DNA from: DAHUXD01 sp963805495
GTDB taxonomy: Bacteria > Acidobacteriota > Thermoanaerobaculia > UBA5066 > Gp7-AA6
Assembly: GCA_963805495.1 (NCBI GenBank)
Contig: CAWDUQ010000004.1
Span: 885,571 to 949,570 of the forward strand
Direction: 5' to 3'
DNA: 64,000 nt
The notes under the pieces are model-generated. The model ran no database searches. It worked only from the letters and a program-made list of their open reading frames with translations, and was not told the DNA's origin. Numbering within the stretch: position 1 is the first letter of the stretch; the number at the start of each line of letters is the position of its first letter. A program made the position numbers and the translations under genes. Positions 49,658 to 57,488 of the stretch are shown one piece after another.

Positions 49658-51499
49658 TTGCGCTTCAGCGCCACCAGCGTCTACGACTTCAACAAGCCGT
49701 CCGAATGCGTGCGGCGGGTGGCCCTGCGCGCGCGCGGCGAGGAGGAGCAGGACACCGACACCGCGTTCGTCGAGCTCCTCCGCGACCTCGGCCGCCTCCA
49801 CGAGAAGACCCACCGCGACACACTCCCCGGTCTCGTCGACCTCTCCGCGCCGGACCAGGCCGAGCGCGAACGCGCGACCCTGCAGGCGATCCGCGACGGC
49901 GCGCCGGCGATCTACCAGCCGCGCTTTCGCCTCGATCTGAAGCTCGACGGCGAAATGGTCGAGCTCGTCGGCGAGCCCGACTTCCTGATCCGCGATGCCG
50001 CCCGCGGCGGCTACAAGATCCGCGACTCCAAGCTCGCCCGCAACGTCCTCGCGCCGCGCCACCGGGGCATCCCCGCGCAGCTCCAGATCTACGGTCTCCT
50101 CTACGAACGCCTCGTCGGCAAGCGCCCGACCGGGCTCGAGGTCCACGCCGGCGACGACGACATCGTGGCCGTGGCGTACGAAGGGGAGGAAGCCGTCCTC
50201 GAGACCCTGCGCGAGCACCTCGCCATGCGCGCCGCCGATCCCTCCGCCTACGAGCCCACGGGCTGGACCAAGTGCGCCGGCTGCGGCTTCGAGGATCGCT
50301 GCCGCGGGGAGGCCGAGGCCCTGCAGGACGTCGCGCTGCTTTCCCGCGTCACTCAGAGCCGCGCGCGGGATCTCCACGCACGCGGCATCCGCGCGGTCGT
50401 CGACATCGCGAAGGCGATCGAGGACCCCGACCACCACGATTACTTCTGGACTGGCAAACGAACGCCGAGGCACAAGGACTTCGTCGCGCCGCTCGTCCGG
50501 AGCGCCGAGTCATGGGTCTCGAAGACCCCGATCCGCCTCGATGAAGCGCCGGAGCTGCCGGCCGGGCCCGATTTCGCGATGCTCGACCTCGAGGGCCTCC
50601 CGCCTTACGCCGACGACCTCGACCGAACCTACCTCTGGGGCCTCAAGGTCTTCGGCGACAAGCCCTGCGCGTACCTGCCCGCCCAGGCCGGCTTCGGCCC
50701 CGACGGCGACCGCGAAGGCTGGTTCATGTTTCTGGCCCTCGCCGACCGCCTCTTCGCCGAGTACGGCCCCAACCTCCCCTTCGTCCACTGGAGCTCCCAC
50801 GAGAAATCGCGCATCACCGAATACATCAAGCGCTACGGCGACGTTTCTCCCTCCCGGGTCGCAGCGGAGGGCGGCCACAAGGGCCGCCCCTACGACGGGA
50901 GCGCGGATGTTCCGGATGGGCACGACGCCGCGCCCCCGGTCGCAGGGGAGGGCGGCCACAAGGGCCGCCTCTACGACGGGAGCGCGGATGTTCCGGATGG
51001 GCACGACGTCGCGTCCCGGGCCGCAGGGGAGGGCGGCCACAAGGGCCGCCCCTACGACGGGAGCGCGGATGTTCCGGATGGGCATGACGCCGCGTCCCGG
51101 GTCGCAGGGGAGGGCGGCCACAAGGGCCGCCCCTACGACGGGAGCGCGGATGTCGAGCCCCCGGCCGTAGGGGCGGGGCTTGTCCCCGCCCTCCCTGGTG
51201 TGGCCTCTCGCGTGCTGTCGAACCTCGTCGACCTTTTCTCCCTCACCCGCAACTCCGTCGTCCTCCCGCTCCCGAGCTACTCCCTCAAGGTCGTCGAGAA
51301 ATTCGTCGGCTTCCAGCGCCGCGACACCTCCGCCAACGGCGCCTGGTCCATCGCGAAGTACATCGGGGCCACCGAGTCCAACGACCCCGCCGCCCGGGAG
51401 GCCATCGTCCGCGAAATCCTCGCCTACAACGAGGAGGACCTCGACGCGACCTGGGCGGTTCTGGACTGGCTGCGCGGCTATCTCAGGGGTGCCGCGTGA
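49658..51499 (+). CDS. TM0106-like RecB-family nuclease with RNase H-like domain, REP-invaded
   Basis: A 613-residue protein. N-terminal PD-(D/E)XK nuclease: VGEPDFLIR, YKIRDSKLAR and Cys-rich KCAGCGFEDRC for a 4Fe-4S or zinc cluster. The C-terminal RNase H-like exonuclease has LDLEG as the first acidic motif, VLSNLVDLF and YNEEDLDATW. Residues about 402-515 are not family sequence: they are translated REP units (GGHKGRPYDGSADVPDGHD repeated), inserted in frame just before the NLVDL motif. TTG start with AGGGGAGGA upstream. The gene end overlaps the convergent toxin gene. Confidence 0.85.
   Translation: MRFSATSVYDFNKPSECVRRVALRARGEEEQDTDTAFVELLRDLGRLHEKTHRDTLPGLVDLSAPDQAERERATLQAIRDGAPAIYQPRFRLDLKLDGEMVELVGEPDFLIRDAARGGYKIRDSKLARNVLAPRHRGIPAQLQIYGLLYERLVGKRPTGLEVHAGDDDIVAVAYEGEEAVLETLREHLAMRAADPSAYEPTGWTKCAGCGFEDRCRGEAEALQDVALLSRVTQSRARDLHARGIRAVVDIAKAIEDPDHHDYFWTGKRTPRHKDFVAPLVRSAESWVSKTPIRLDEAPELPAGPDFAMLDLEGLPPYADDLDRTYLWGLKVFGDKPCAYLPAQAGFGPDGDREGWFMFLALADRLFAEYGPNLPFVHWSSHEKSRITEYIKRYGDVSPSRVAAEGGHKGRPYDGSADVPDGHDAAPPVAGEGGHKGRLYDGSADVPDGHDVASRAAGEGGHKGRPYDGSADVPDGHDAASRVAGEGGHKGRPYDGSADVEPPAVGAGLVPALPGVASRVLSNLVDLFSLTRNSVVLPLPSYSLKVVEKFVGFQRRDTSANGAWSIAKYIGATESNDPAAREAIVREILAYNEEDLDATWAVLDWLRGYLRGAA
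50861..51205. repeat. in-frame tandem array of REP-bearing 81-bp units
   Basis: Units start at 50861, 50942, 51023 and 51104, each exactly 81 bases (27 codons), the last truncated. Each contains one reverse REP (GGGCGGCC, loop ACAAG, GGCCGCCC, then CTAC). A forward REP of the other variant (GTAG, GGGCGGGG, CTTGT, CCCCGCCC) closes the array near 51167-51192. No stop codon is introduced on the coding strand. Confidence 0.92.
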
Positions 51500-51779
51500 T
51501 CGCGATGACGGTGATCTGCCCCTTGTCGGGTCCATAGCACCAGATCACCCGATAGGCCGCCGGCGTGTCCTGCTCGGCATAGGACACGAACGTTTCCTCG
51601 CCATTCGGGCCCGACAGCGAGACGAAGCGATGACTCTGAAGGGAAGCGTGCCTCGGGTCGGTTTCCAGACGACCGATTGCCTTGCGGACCGCCTTGAGCC
51701 GTTTTGCGAGACCTCGATCCTTCTCCAGCCGTCTCAACTGATCGACCGCCGTGGCGGTGAAGAGGACCGAGAAGGGCAC
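51483..51779 (-). CDS. RelE/ParE-superfamily toxin
   Basis: A 98-residue protein of RelE fold: FTATAVDQLRRLEKDRGLAK helix, RFVSLSGPNGEETFVSYAEQ and YRVIWCYGPDKGQITVIAIT strands. It probably cleaves mRNA or blocks gyrase. It follows its antitoxin by 6 bases and its 3' end overlaps the nuclease gene tail to tail by 17 bases. Confidence 0.82.
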   Translation of the reverse strand: MPFSVLFTATAVDQLRRLEKDRGLAKRLKAVRKAIGRLETDPRHASLQSHRFVSLSGPNGEETFVSYAEQDTPAAYRVIWCYGPDKGQITVIAITRHP

Positions 51780-51785
51780 TCGCCC

Positions 51786-52061
51786 CTACTTGAGGTACTT
51801 CTTGAAGGATCCGAGGGAGACCAGCCGCCCCGCCCTGGCATCCTCGATCCCCTTCATCACGCCTTTGAGCGCTTCCTTGTTCTCCCAGAGCCACCGCTCC
51901 TCGGCCGGGATCTCGACGAAAGGCTCCAGGACGATCTTCCCGTCGGCCTGCTTGCGCGCGCGATAGCTGCTGACCCCGTCGGCGAGCTTCCCCAGCGTGA
52001 TCCGCCCCTTCGAGTCGGGTCGAAGTCTGTAGACGCCTCTGGCCTTGGCCGGTTCGCTCAT
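51786..52061 (-). CDS. AbrB-like antitoxin
   Basis: A 91-residue protein. The N-terminal swapped-hairpin DNA-binding part is RPDSKGRITLGKLADGVSSY, followed by IVLEPFVEIPAEERWLWENK and a toxin-binding tail. This antitoxin type is typically paired with RelE-like toxins, as here (6-base gap). Because it is first in the operon it can autorepress. Confidence 0.82.
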   Translation of the reverse strand: MSEPAKARGVYRLRPDSKGRITLGKLADGVSSYRARKQADGKIVLEPFVEIPAEERWLWENKEALKGVMKGIEDARAGRLVSLGSFKKYLK

Positions 52062-52246
52062 GCACGGAAGGATAGCTCGGTGGTGGGAAATCGGTCAAGT
52101 GGGATATCCCACCAACGGCGTGCTCCGCCTCAACGGCCCTCGGCGGGCTTGCGCGAACCGCTACGGGTCGCCCCTCTCGCGTGAGCCCCCTTTGCCCCCG
52201 AAGACGCGTTATGGGCGGGACCCTTCTGTTGCGGAAAGGACGTGCA

Positions 52247-52984
52247 ATGACCAAGCGGCCTGGTCTGATCGGCGTTATCGCTGTCGTCTCCGCGGGCTTC
52301 GCCTCGGCGACCACCGCGGCGGGCCCGGCAGCCCCTTCGTGGGGAATCGAGGGGGATTCGCACTACTCGGTGACGGCCTGGGACATGCAGCCGATCAACT
52401 CTTCCGTGACCTGGGACAACGACATGGCGGGCAACGGCTACCGGTACCGTACGGGGCCCTCGGGGGGCTTCATGGGCGCCGCCCATCTGCCGCAGGGCGC
52501 CCTGATCCGGGAGATCGGCCTCGAGGCCTGCGACTCGTCGGTCGAGGGCGAAGTTTCGTTCTCCCTGTACCGGATGGACTATGCGGGCGCCACGCTGCTC
52601 GCCAGCGTGAACACCGGCACCACGGAGACGCCGGGCTGCACGTTCGTCGCCTCGAGTCTCCCCGTTCCGGAGACCGTCGACCAGGCCTCTTATCGATACA
52701 TCGTCGTCGGAGGGAACAACACCGCCGACGGACAGACGACCTTCGGCGTCGTCCACGTCGTGTACCGGCTCCAGGTCAGTCCGCCGCCCTTCTCGGCGAG
52801 CTTCAACGACGTCCCGACCACGGACCCGGCGTTCCAGTTCATCGAGGCGCTGGGCTTTTCGGGGATCACGTCGGGCTGCGGCAACGGCAACTTCTGCCCC
52901 GACGCCCCTCTGACGCGCCGGCAGATGGCCGTCTTTCTCGCCAAGGCCCTCGGGCTCTACTGGCCGGACGGGCTGGTCAACTAG
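52247..52984 (+). CDS. secreted SLH-like protein, paralogue 1
   Basis: A 245-residue protein with a signal peptide (LIGVIAVVSAGFASATTAAG). The mature domain (SVTAWDMQPINSS, AAHLPQGALIREIGLEACDS, TFGVVHVVYRLQVS) is shared with the next gene, and one C-terminal SLH-like repeat follows (FNDVPTTDPAFQFIEALGFS, NFCPDAPLTRRQMAVF). The ATG at 52247 follows GAAAGGACG, the same leader as its paralogue. Confidence 0.85.
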   Translation: MTKRPGLIGVIAVVSAGFASATTAAGPAAPSWGIEGDSHYSVTAWDMQPINSSVTWDNDMAGNGYRYRTGPSGGFMGAAHLPQGALIREIGLEACDSSVEGEVSFSLYRMDYAGATLLASVNTGTTETPGCTFVASSLPVPETVDQASYRYIVVGGNNTADGQTTFGVVHVVYRLQVSPPPFSASFNDVPTTDPAFQFIEALGFSGITSGCGNGNFCPDAPLTRRQMAVFLAKALGLYWPDGLVN

Positions 52985-53033
52985 GACCTCCTACCGTCGT
53001 CCACGCTTCACCGCCAGCCATCCGGCTCCGGTC

Positions 53034-53060
53034 GTAGGGGCGGGGCTCGTCCCCGCCCAC
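53034..53060 (+). repeat. single REP, GC-swapped variant
   Basis: GTAG, stem GGGCGGGG, loop CTCGT, stem CCCCGCCC, located between two paralogous SLH genes. Confidence 0.8.
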
Positions 53061-53153
53061 TCCGGCGCCGCAACCCCGCGTGCTGAATCTCGTCGCCGGC
53101 GGCCGTTTCCGGGAGAGACTTCCATTTCCACGGGAAACCAGAAAGGACGTGTC

Positions 53154-53870
53154 ATGACCATGAAGAACTTCCTCTCGGCGGCTCTGGCTCTCGTCGCCGC
53201 GGCGACAAATCTTTCGGCGCAGGCGGCCCCGACCTTCGGCGTCGATTCCGTCTCGACCCTGGTGGTCACGGCGTTCGACATGCAGCCCTCGGAGTCGACC
53301 GTCGCAACCGCGAGCACCCCCGACATGCAGAGATACTCGACCTCCGACGGCGCGTTCTTTGCGGGAGTCCGGCTTCCGCAGGGCGCGCTGATCCTCGCGA
53401 TGGAGCTCGAGGCCTGCGACCAGTCGGACAGCGGAAAGCTTCTCGCAAAGCTGTTTCGCGTCGGAGGGGGAAACAGCGTTCAGATCAGCCTGGTGGATAC
53501 GGGGCTCGTCGAGACCGCCGGCTGCCAGGTCTTCACCGATGTCCTCGCGGCTCCGGAGACGGTCGACAACCGGGTCAACCGGTATCAGGTCGGTGTGGGC
53601 AACGTCCCCTTCGACGGAACGGAGACCTTCGGCGCGGTGCGCATCTACTACCAGCTCCAGGTCAGCCCCGCGCCCGTGGCGGCGACGTTCAACGACGTCC
53701 CGACCTCGGACCCGGGGTTCCAGTTCATCGAGGCGCTCGTGGCCTCGGGCGTGACGGCCGGATGCGGCGGCGGCAACTACTGCCCGGACGCGCCGCTCAC
53801 GCGCCGGCAGATGGCGGTGTTCCTCGCGAAGGCCCTGGGCCTCCACTGGCCGGACGGGTCGAGCTTCTAG
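53154..53870 (+). CDS. secreted SLH-like protein, paralogue 2
   Basis: A 238-residue tandem duplicate of the previous gene: same signal-peptide layout (LSAALALVAAATNLSAQAA), VTAFDMQPSES, VRLPQGALILAMELEACD and one SLH-like repeat ending NYCPDAPLTRRQMAVFLAKA. The leader GAAAGGACGTG is also duplicated. Function is unknown; one SLH-like repeat alone may need multimerisation for anchoring. Confidence 0.85.
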   Translation: MTMKNFLSAALALVAAATNLSAQAAPTFGVDSVSTLVVTAFDMQPSESTVATASTPDMQRYSTSDGAFFAGVRLPQGALILAMELEACDQSDSGKLLAKLFRVGGGNSVQISLVDTGLVETAGCQVFTDVLAAPETVDNRVNRYQVGVGNVPFDGTETFGAVRIYYQLQVSPAPVAATFNDVPTSDPGFQFIEALVASGVTAGCGGGNYCPDAPLTRRQMAVFLAKALGLHWPDGSSF

Positions 53871-53913
53871 GGCATACCAGCGCGGTCGGGCGATTCCAAC
53901 GCCGCGGCCCGGT

Positions 53914-53942
53914 CGTAGGGGCGGGGCTTGTCCCCGCCCTCG
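53914..53942 (+). repeat. single REP, GC-swapped variant
   Basis: GTAG, stem GGGCGGGG, loop CTTGT, stem CCCCGCCC, 44 bases past the SLH gene stop. Confidence 0.8.
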
Positions 53943-54045
53943 CCGCAGAATCTCGAGACCGTCGCGGGAGCGGACTCCCTGGTGCTCCTGGATAACCAGC
54001 ACCATAGAGGACGCTTGGTTTCAGCGTCTTAGCCATGTCTATTTT

Positions 54046-54068
54046 ATTACAATTAATTGTAATATAAT
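54046..54068 (+). promoter_or_regulatory. AT-rich palindromic operator overlapping a -10 box
   Basis: The perfect 18-bp palindrome ATTACAATTAATTGTAAT (54046-54063) is followed at once by TATAAT (54063-54068). It lies in an AT-rich island unlike the surrounding DNA and directly precedes the HTH gene, as expected for autoregulation. Confidence 0.75.
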
Positions 54069-54069
54069 T

Positions 54070-54765
54070 ATGCCTGTGGAACCGACCATGCCGCATTCGC
54101 CTTCGTGGCTCAGAGAAGCCCGCCAGAGGAAGGGCTGGTCGCAGAGTCAGGCCGCCGTGGCTTTGGGCCTGTCTCAGGGCTTCGTCTCTCTGCTGGAGCG
54201 GGGGCGCCGAGTCGTTTCCCCGAAGCTCGCGAGGACGCTCGAGCGAGTGTACGGGGTTCGCGTTTCGCCGACTCCGACGGATCCCGCGAGCGAGCCGGAT
54301 GAAGTCGCGACCGGCCTCGCCGCTCTCGGATACGAGCCCTTCTCTTACCTCAAGGCCCGCGCGAAGCCGGATCCCGCGAAGTTTCTCCTCGGTGCGCTCC
54401 GAAACGCCAACCTCGAAGCGCGGCTCACCGAAGCCCTTCCCTGGGTTTTGATGCGCTATTCCTCGCTCGACTGGTCGTGGCTGGTGGATCGCGCCAGGCT
54501 CCACGATCTGCAGAATCGTCTCGGATACGTCGTCACACTCGCCCGCGAGCTCGCGCAAGACAGGGGAGATGCCATGGCGTCGGCCCGCTTGCTCGAGGAA
54601 GAGCAGCGGCTCGAGCCGTCCGTTCTCGCACGCGAGGACACGCTCTGCCGCGAATCGATGACCGGGGCCGAGCGAGAGTGGATGCTCGAGACCCGTCCGG
54701 ACCAGGCGAAGCGCTGGCATCTGCTCACGGACCTCCGCTTGGAGCACCTCCCGAATGTCGCCTGA
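54070..54765 (+). CDS. XRE-type HTH regulator, probable antitoxin of a nucleotidyltransferase pair
   Basis: A 231-residue protein. The HTH is at about 12-60 (LREARQRKGWSQSQAAVALG, QGFVSLLERGRRVVSP). The C-terminal half is helical and unrecognised. It overlaps the following nucleotidyltransferase gene by 11 bases. The TATAAT box ends 1 base before this ATG, so translation may instead begin at the ATG at 54088 (MPHSPSWL), which would leave a leader of about 13 bases. Confidence 0.78.
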   Translation: MPVEPTMPHSPSWLREARQRKGWSQSQAAVALGLSQGFVSLLERGRRVVSPKLARTLERVYGVRVSPTPTDPASEPDEVATGLAALGYEPFSYLKARAKPDPAKFLLGALRNANLEARLTEALPWVLMRYSSLDWSWLVDRARLHDLQNRLGYVVTLARELAQDRGDAMASARLLEEEQRLEPSVLAREDTLCRESMTGAEREWMLETRPDQAKRWHLLTDLRLEHLPNVA

Positions 54766-55315
54766 GATTCCGCAACCCTGGCGGGGCTTTCTGAAAGACG
54801 TCGATCGAGCCGTCCCGGCTTCCACGAAGCTCTACTGTCTGGGCGGCTTCGTCGTGGCAATGAAGTACGGGCTGGAGCGGCCGACGGCCGACATCGACTT
54901 CCTGTCCATGTCGTCGAGTCTCGAGCCGAGCGAGCTGGTCCGCCTCGGCGGCCGGGGATCCAGGCTTCACCGCGAGCACGGCGTCTACCTCGACCTCGTC
55001 ATCCTCACGGTCGAGCCCGCCGACTACGAACAGCGTGTGACCGAGATGTTCCCGGGCGAGCTCGAAAGGCTCCGGCTCATGGCGCTCGATCCGTACGACC
55101 TCGCATTGACCAAGCTCGACCGCAACAGCCCGAAGGACCGGGAGGACTTCCGGCACCTGGCGCGCTCCGTTCCTCTCAGCATGGAGAAGCTGCGCACCCG
55201 GTATTCCGAGGTGATGGCTCCCTACGTCTGGCCCGAACCCGACCGGAAGCTGAGGCTCACCCTGGATTTCTGGATCGCGGACGCCGAGGAGGAGCGAGCC
55301 AGGCCCCGGTCGTAG
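54755..55315 (+). CDS. nucleotidyltransferase-fold protein (DUF6036-like)
   Basis: A 186-residue protein. The NTase fold is indicated by YCLGGFVVAMKYGLERPTAD followed by IDFLSMS (GG plus the DxD-type metal pair) and HREHGVYLDLVIL with the third acidic residue. The AL(T/V)KLDRNSPKDREDF segment is typical of DUF6036/AbiEii-like toxins that modify tRNA or proteins. The coupled HTH gene and AT-rich operator support a toxin-antitoxin or regulatory pair. Confidence 0.78.
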   Translation: MSPEIPQPWRGFLKDVDRAVPASTKLYCLGGFVVAMKYGLERPTADIDFLSMSSSLEPSELVRLGGRGSRLHREHGVYLDLVILTVEPADYEQRVTEMFPGELERLRLMALDPYDLALTKLDRNSPKDREDFRHLARSVPLSMEKLRTRYSEVMAPYVWPEPDRKLRLTLDFWIADAEEERARPRS

Positions 55316-55355
55316 GGTGGCCGGCGCTGTCGGCCTCGGCGGCCCCGGCCCCGGT

Positions 55356-55382
55356 CGTAGGGGCGGGGCTCGTCCCCGCCCT
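55356..55382 (+). repeat. REP, GC-swapped variant, with a degraded partner upstream
   Basis: GTAG, GGGCGGGG, CTCGT, CCCCGCCC. A truncated GTAG-headed copy lies just upstream at about 55313. A 23-base direct duplication (CCGTCATCCCGAGGAGCGA units at about 55391 and 55420) follows. Confidence 0.75.
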
Positions 55383-55468
55383 CTCCTGAAGCCGTCATCC
55401 CGAGGAGCGAGTCCCTCAAGCCGTCATCCCGAGGAGCGAAGAGACGAGGGATCTCGGGCTCGCTTGCC

Positions 55469-56065
55469 CTACGCCTTCGCCCCCGCCTCCCGGTGCATCT
55501 CACCCACCACCCGCTCCAGCTCCTCGATCAACGGGCTCGACCCTCGCGCCTTGAACGCCTCGACGAGGGCGCGGTAATACCAGAGCACCTCATCCTTCGG
55601 CGCCGTGAACCGCTTCCAGACCTCGTCGCCGAGGTCGCGCAGGTCCTTCACGATCGCCCGCGCGTTGTGCAGCTTGTCCGCCGCCGAGACGAGCCGTGTC
55701 GACCGAGGCGCGGTCTGCAGGTGCTCGACGTATCTCTCTTTGCGCGCCAGCCACTTCGGCTTCGGGCTCTCCAGCGTGTCCGAGCATCCCTCGACGATCG
55801 CCGCCACGCCCATCCCGAACTTCGCCCGGATCTCGTCGAGCGCCTCCTGCCCGCCGTGGTCCTCCGCCACGTCGTGCAAGAGCGCCGCGATCACCTCGTC
55901 CTCGCCGCCGCCGGCCTCGAGCACCAGGCTCGCCACCGCCAGCGGGTGAGAGATGTAGGGGATCCGGGTTCCCTTTCGCTTCTGTCCCGCGTGCTTCTCC
56001 GCGGCGTAGGCAAGGGCCTTGCCGAAGCGCTGGGCCGACGCGTCGGGTGTCCTGGATTGCTTCAT
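55469..56065 (-). CDS. HD-domain protein, RSH-type alarmone hydrolase-like
   Basis: A 198-residue protein. It matches the hydrolase half of SpoT and small Mesh1-type enzymes: YAAEKHAGQKRKGTRIPYIS, HPLAVASLVLEAG, AALLHDVAEDHGGQ (HD pair) and LVSAADKLHNARAIV. It would degrade (p)ppGpp with Mn2+. There is no synthetase domain. It lies between toxin-antitoxin loci, where an alarmone hydrolase could act as an antitoxin to a synthetase elsewhere; this is speculative. Confidence 0.85.
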   Translation of the reverse strand: MKQSRTPDASAQRFGKALAYAAEKHAGQKRKGTRIPYISHPLAVASLVLEAGGGEDEVIAALLHDVAEDHGGQEALDEIRAKFGMGVAAIVEGCSDTLESPKPKWLARKERYVEHLQTAPRSTRLVSAADKLHNARAIVKDLRDLGDEVWKRFTAPKDEVLWYYRALVEAFKARGSSPLIEELERVVGEMHREAGAKA

Positions 56066-56093
56066 CTGATCCTCGCTTCGTCCCGCCCCCGGT

Positions 56094-56120
56094 CGTAGGG
56101 GCGGCCCTTGTGGCCGCCCT
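56094..56120 (+). repeat. single REP
   Basis: GTAG, stem GGGCGGCC, loop CTTGT, stem GGCCGCCC, in the 100-base gap between two minus-strand genes. Confidence 0.8.
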
Positions 56121-56165
56121 CCGGTTCACCTGCGATTCCTGACCGCCGGAAGGCCGGATGGCCGT

Positions 56166-56366
56166 CTACAGGGCTTTCACCAGATCATCCCGGCCGATTT
56201 CGCAGTCCCTCAGGATTCTGGAGAGGAGTCCCTTCCCGATCGTCTCACCGGCATGAATCGGCACGACGGTTGCTCGCCCGTCGGGGTGACGAAGGAACTG
56301 ATGACTCCCGCGCGTTCGGAGCGCCGCGACGAGCTGCTTGCCGGTGAGGATCGGCAGCTTGATCAT
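56166..56366 (-). CDS. hicA: HicA-type mRNA interferase toxin
   Basis: A 66-residue protein with the dsRBD-like HicA fold: LPILTGKQLVAALRTRGSHQ, FLRHPDGRATVVPIHAGETI and GKGLLSRILRD. The catalytic His is expected in GSHQF. Its ATG shares one base with the TGA of hicB. Confidence 0.93.
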   Translation of the reverse strand: MIKLPILTGKQLVAALRTRGSHQFLRHPDGRATVVPIHAGETIGKGLLSRILRDCEIGRDDLVKAL

Positions 56367-56578
56367 CAGGCCAGGGTGAGTCTTTGAACTCCCACGAACT
56401 CGAGACCCCCGACCTCTCGCCCTTCAACCTCGAGGCAGAGCTCGGCGGCCTCGCGAATTCTCTCCATGAGCTCATCGAGGGACTTCGCCTGAGTGTGACA
56501 ACCGGCCAATTCGGGGATTGAGGCCACGTAATAACCCTCTCGATCCCGCTCGACCACGACGTTGAATTCCCGTTTCAT
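56366..56578 (-). CDS. hicB: HicB-type antitoxin
   Basis: A 70-residue short HicB with a partial RNase H-like fold: FNVVVERDREGYYVASIPEL, AGCHTQAKSLDELMERIREA. It lacks an added DNA-binding domain. It is first in the pair. The ATG at 56578 follows CGGAG; a GTG two codons upstream is possible. Confidence 0.92.
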   Translation of the reverse strand: MKREFNVVVERDREGYYVASIPELAGCHTQAKSLDELMERIREAAELCLEVEGREVGGLEFVGVQRLTLA

Positions 56579-56673
56579 CGCCACTCCGGGATTGTACGCC
56601 TTTGAGCGGCGACCCGGCGAAGGCCACTTCGCGACTGTGCTTGCTGGTTCGGGCGTGAAGGCGCCCGTCGAAT

Positions 56674-56691
56674 GGTAACGTTTATGTTACC
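56674..56691. promoter_or_regulatory. inverted-repeat operator upstream of HTH gene
   Basis: GGTAAC, 6-base spacer, GTTACC, followed by an AT-rich CTTTATTTTT, 48 bases before the ATG at 56739. It is a local AT-rich island, like the one at 54046. Confidence 0.6.
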
Positions 56692-56738
56692 TTTATTTTT
56701 CGCAGCCTTCGGACACGCTGATCAACTCGGAAGGCGAC

Positions 56739-57053
56739 ATGGCACTGACACGGAATTTCAAGCAAACCATCGCGGCACGCGCGCGGCGCGATCCTCGCTT
56801 CCGCCAGGCGCTCTTCACGGAGGCGATCAACGCCTACCTCGCAGGTGACACGGCCGAGGGCAGGGCGATGCTTCGGGACCTCGTCAACGCCACGGTTGGC
56901 TTCGAGGCCCTGGCCGACGAGATCGACAAACCGAGCAAGAGCCTGCACCGCATGCTGGCTCCTCGCGGAAACCCCAGCACCGACAACTTTTTCACCATCG
57001 TCAGCGCGCTGCAGAGGAAGACGCGGGTCAAGCTGCGCGTCACCGCGGCGTAG
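56739..57053 (+). CDS. COG3636-type HTH addiction-module regulator
   Basis: A 104-residue protein. The segment FKQTIAARARRDPRFRQALF followed by EAINAYLAGDTAEGRAMLRD and VGFEALADEIDKPSKSLHRM, then LAPRGNPSTDNFFTIVSALQ, is the antitoxin HTH family usually paired with a RelE-like toxin. No toxin gene is adjacent. The operator-like inverted repeat upstream suggests autorepression. Confidence 0.85.
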   Translation: MALTRNFKQTIAARARRDPRFRQALFTEAINAYLAGDTAEGRAMLRDLVNATVGFEALADEIDKPSKSLHRMLAPRGNPSTDNFFTIVSALQRKTRVKLRVTAA

Positions 57054-57079
57054 GCGCCGAGCGTAGTGAGGAGGGGACT

Positions 57080-57301
57080 TCACTCCCCGCCCGGCGGGTA
57101 CCACTCCTTTGGCCAGAGCCGCCGCAGGCCGGAGTCTCCGCTCTGGAGCCCGCCCTCCTCGTGCACCCAGTCGTAGCCGGGCGGCGGCTCCGGCAAGGCC
57201 CACCCCCGTTCCGGGTCGAAGTAGATCCCCGGGTCCAGCACGATCTCGCGGAACGGCCGTCCGTCGGCCAGGCACTTCGCCCAGAAGGTTTCGTCGTCCA
57301 T
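57080..57301 (-). CDS. hypothetical protein
   Basis: A 73-residue Trp/Pro-rich protein (MDDETFWAKCLADGRPF; YFDPERGWALPEPPPGYDWV; RRLWPKEWYPPGGE). Codon use is like real genes here. No family was recognised. The ATG at 57301 follows GGGTGAG. Confidence 0.5.
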   Translation of the reverse strand: MDDETFWAKCLADGRPFREIVLDPGIYFDPERGWALPEPPPGYDWVHEEGGLQSGDSGLRRLWPKEWYPPGGE

Positions 57302-57488
57302 GCTCGGCTCACCCTCGCCGAACGCGTCGCTTTCTTCGGCGCTCCCCTGTTCGAGATCGATGGTGGGAGGGGAGGGCGGACAGATGGCGTCCGGCGGGGA
57401 TCGGGCGTAAGCGGCGCCTGCCGGCCGAGGGGTGCTTCCGGCACGACGACCTGGTGGCTCGGACGTCAACTGTCGCCCGGGAGCGCCA

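Noticed and set aside
50861..51205. Possible CRISPR array
   Set aside because: The 81-bp units are near identical over their whole length with no variable spacers; they are tandem REP-bearing repeats inside a coding sequence.
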